NCBI RefSeq assembly: GCF_021030645.1
Contig: NZ_JACGCJ010000023.1
Coordinates: 1 to 47,707, forward strand
Reading direction: 5' to 3'
DNA: 47,707 bases
Origin: Agrilactobacillus fermenti
GTDB lineage: Bacteria > Bacillota > Bacilli > Lactobacillales > Lactobacillaceae
The position numbers and the translations under genes are program-made. A model generated the notes under the pieces. It did no database searches, was not told the DNA's origin, and saw only the letters and a program-made list of their open reading frames with translations. Below, one piece after another: positions 47,371-47,707 of the stretch (position 1 is the stretch's first letter; each line of letters begins with the position of its first letter).

Positions 47371-47447
47371 AGTGGTGCTAGACTAGATTATTGAGCGCAG
47401 GTAGCTTTAATTTTGATTTAATTAAATATTTATAAGGTGACGAGAGT

Positions 47448-47518
47448 GAGACAAAAGGCGCTTAGCACCTGAGCCATTCGTGGTTAGGTGAGGGCGTTGC
47501 CTTTTGGAACACATTTAA
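47448..47518 (+). repeat. Structured dispersed repeat, copy 2
   Basis: This 71-base element matches copy 1 (32461-32571, opposite strand). It can form outer arms AAAAGGC (47453-47459) and GCCTTTT (47499-47505). Inside, two exclusive folds are possible: a GCTTA-GCACC-TGAGC hairpin (47460-47474), or a 10-bp helix CACCT-G-AGCCA with TGGTT-AGGTG capped by a TTCG tetraloop (47466-47490). It lies 77 bases after pta, contains no ORF, and is not a terminator because no T-tract follows. Confidence 0.65.
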
Positions 47519-47542
47519 AATTTAATTATTCGTAAACACATA

Positions 47543-47585
47543 GTGGCTGAAAACAAAACGTTAGTTTTGTCCCAGCCACGTTTTT
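47543..47585 (+). terminator. Intrinsic terminator and intron target
   Basis: GTGGCTG (47543-47549) pairs with CAGCCAC (47573-47579), with inner ACAAAAC/GTTTTGT arms and a GTTA loop, followed by G and TTTTT. A group IIC intron begins two bases after the T-tract. Confidence 0.92.
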
Positions 47586-47586
47586 A

Positions 47587-47707
47587 GTGCGCCCGGCATG
47601 GGCGCTAACTTGGTGGTGAAAGTCCACTATAGACCGTAGTAGTCGGAACTATTAGTTGAGGACAAGGGTGTCCACCGTGAGGTGGAATCTGAAGGAAGTC
47701 TAAAGCA
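47587..47707 (+). mobile_element. Group II intron, class C, 5' part (cut by window edge)
   Basis: The sequence starts GTGCGCCCGGCATGGGCGC, in which GCGCCC (47589-47594) pairs with GGGCGC (47600-47605). It continues with GGACAAGGGTGTCC (47660-47673), the hairpin CCACC-GTGA-GGTGG with a GNRA loop (47674-47687), and ATCTGAAGGAAG. This order closely follows domain I of class IIC introns such as that of Oceanobacillus iheyensis. Insertion immediately after an intrinsic terminator is the known habit of class C introns. The reverse-transcriptase gene and 3' end lie beyond the window. Confidence 0.92.

Overview
This window looks like a chromosomal segment of a low-GC Gram-positive bacterium of the family Lactobacillaceae. 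The evidence is the set of conserved neighbourhoods in typical order (hprK-lgt-gpsA-galU-TPR-trxB; uvrB-uvrA; rapZ-yvcK-whiA-clpP; cggR-gap-pgk-tpi-eno; secG-est-rnr-smpB), strong GGAGG ribosome binding sites and an operator repertoire typical of Firmicutes. The genus cannot be fixed from the sequence alone. Most of the window is core housekeeping DNA and is dense, with almost all genes on the + strand.

Layout. 1-230: the 5' end of an IS3-type transposase gene (minus strand), cut by the window edge. 395-2455: an envelope-stress-like trio (DUF4097 protein, PspC protein, small membrane protein). 2761-8070: hprK, lgt, gpsA, a galU-like gene with an altered active-site signature, a TPR protein and trxB. 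8257-10046: phosphoglucomutase with its own promoter and a cre-like site. 10300-16519: an HD-domain nucleotidase, then uvrBA behind a LexA-type box, then a DUF308 membrane protein. 16771-20110: rapZ, yvcK, whiA and an OhrR-type regulator. 20225-20860: clpP (minus) behind a near-perfect CIRCE. 21045-23992: the glutamine importer GlnPQ, whose GlnP carries two tandem binding domains. 24158-26547: a DUF1648 protein, tRNA-Arg(CCG) and a membrane-anchored phosphodiesterase. 26593-32331: the glycolytic cggR-gapA-pgk-tpiA-eno cluster with a recognisable CggR operator. 32461-35109: a structured repeat, then a TPP riboswitch, terminator and thiMDE. 35120-38848: KtrAB potassium uptake (minus) diverging from a ClC antiporter. 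38934-42767: secG-est-rnr-smpB. 42898-47370: TetR regulator, GNAT acetyltransferase, a LURP-one-like protein and HAD phosphatase (minus), ung and pta. 47448-47518: second copy of the structured repeat. 47543-47707: an intrinsic terminator with a group IIC intron beginning directly after its T-tract and running off the window.

Functionally the window links carbon control (HPr kinase, CggR, cre sites, YvcK, RapZ), glycolysis and acetate metabolism (pgm, gapA to eno, pta), stress responses (clpP/CIRCE, uvrBA/LexA, OhrR), thiamine salvage under TPP control, and ion and amino-acid transport.

I did not find a clearly new multi-gene system. The best candidates for something undescribed are: the structured repeat after eno and pta, whose hairpin is kept by a U-G/C-G exchange; a GalU-like protein that has lost several signature residues; a shared acidic C-terminal tail on two adjacent membrane proteins; and a family of asymmetric hairpins. 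Initiation is also unusual in that about a quarter of the genes start with TTG, including pgk and tpiA.
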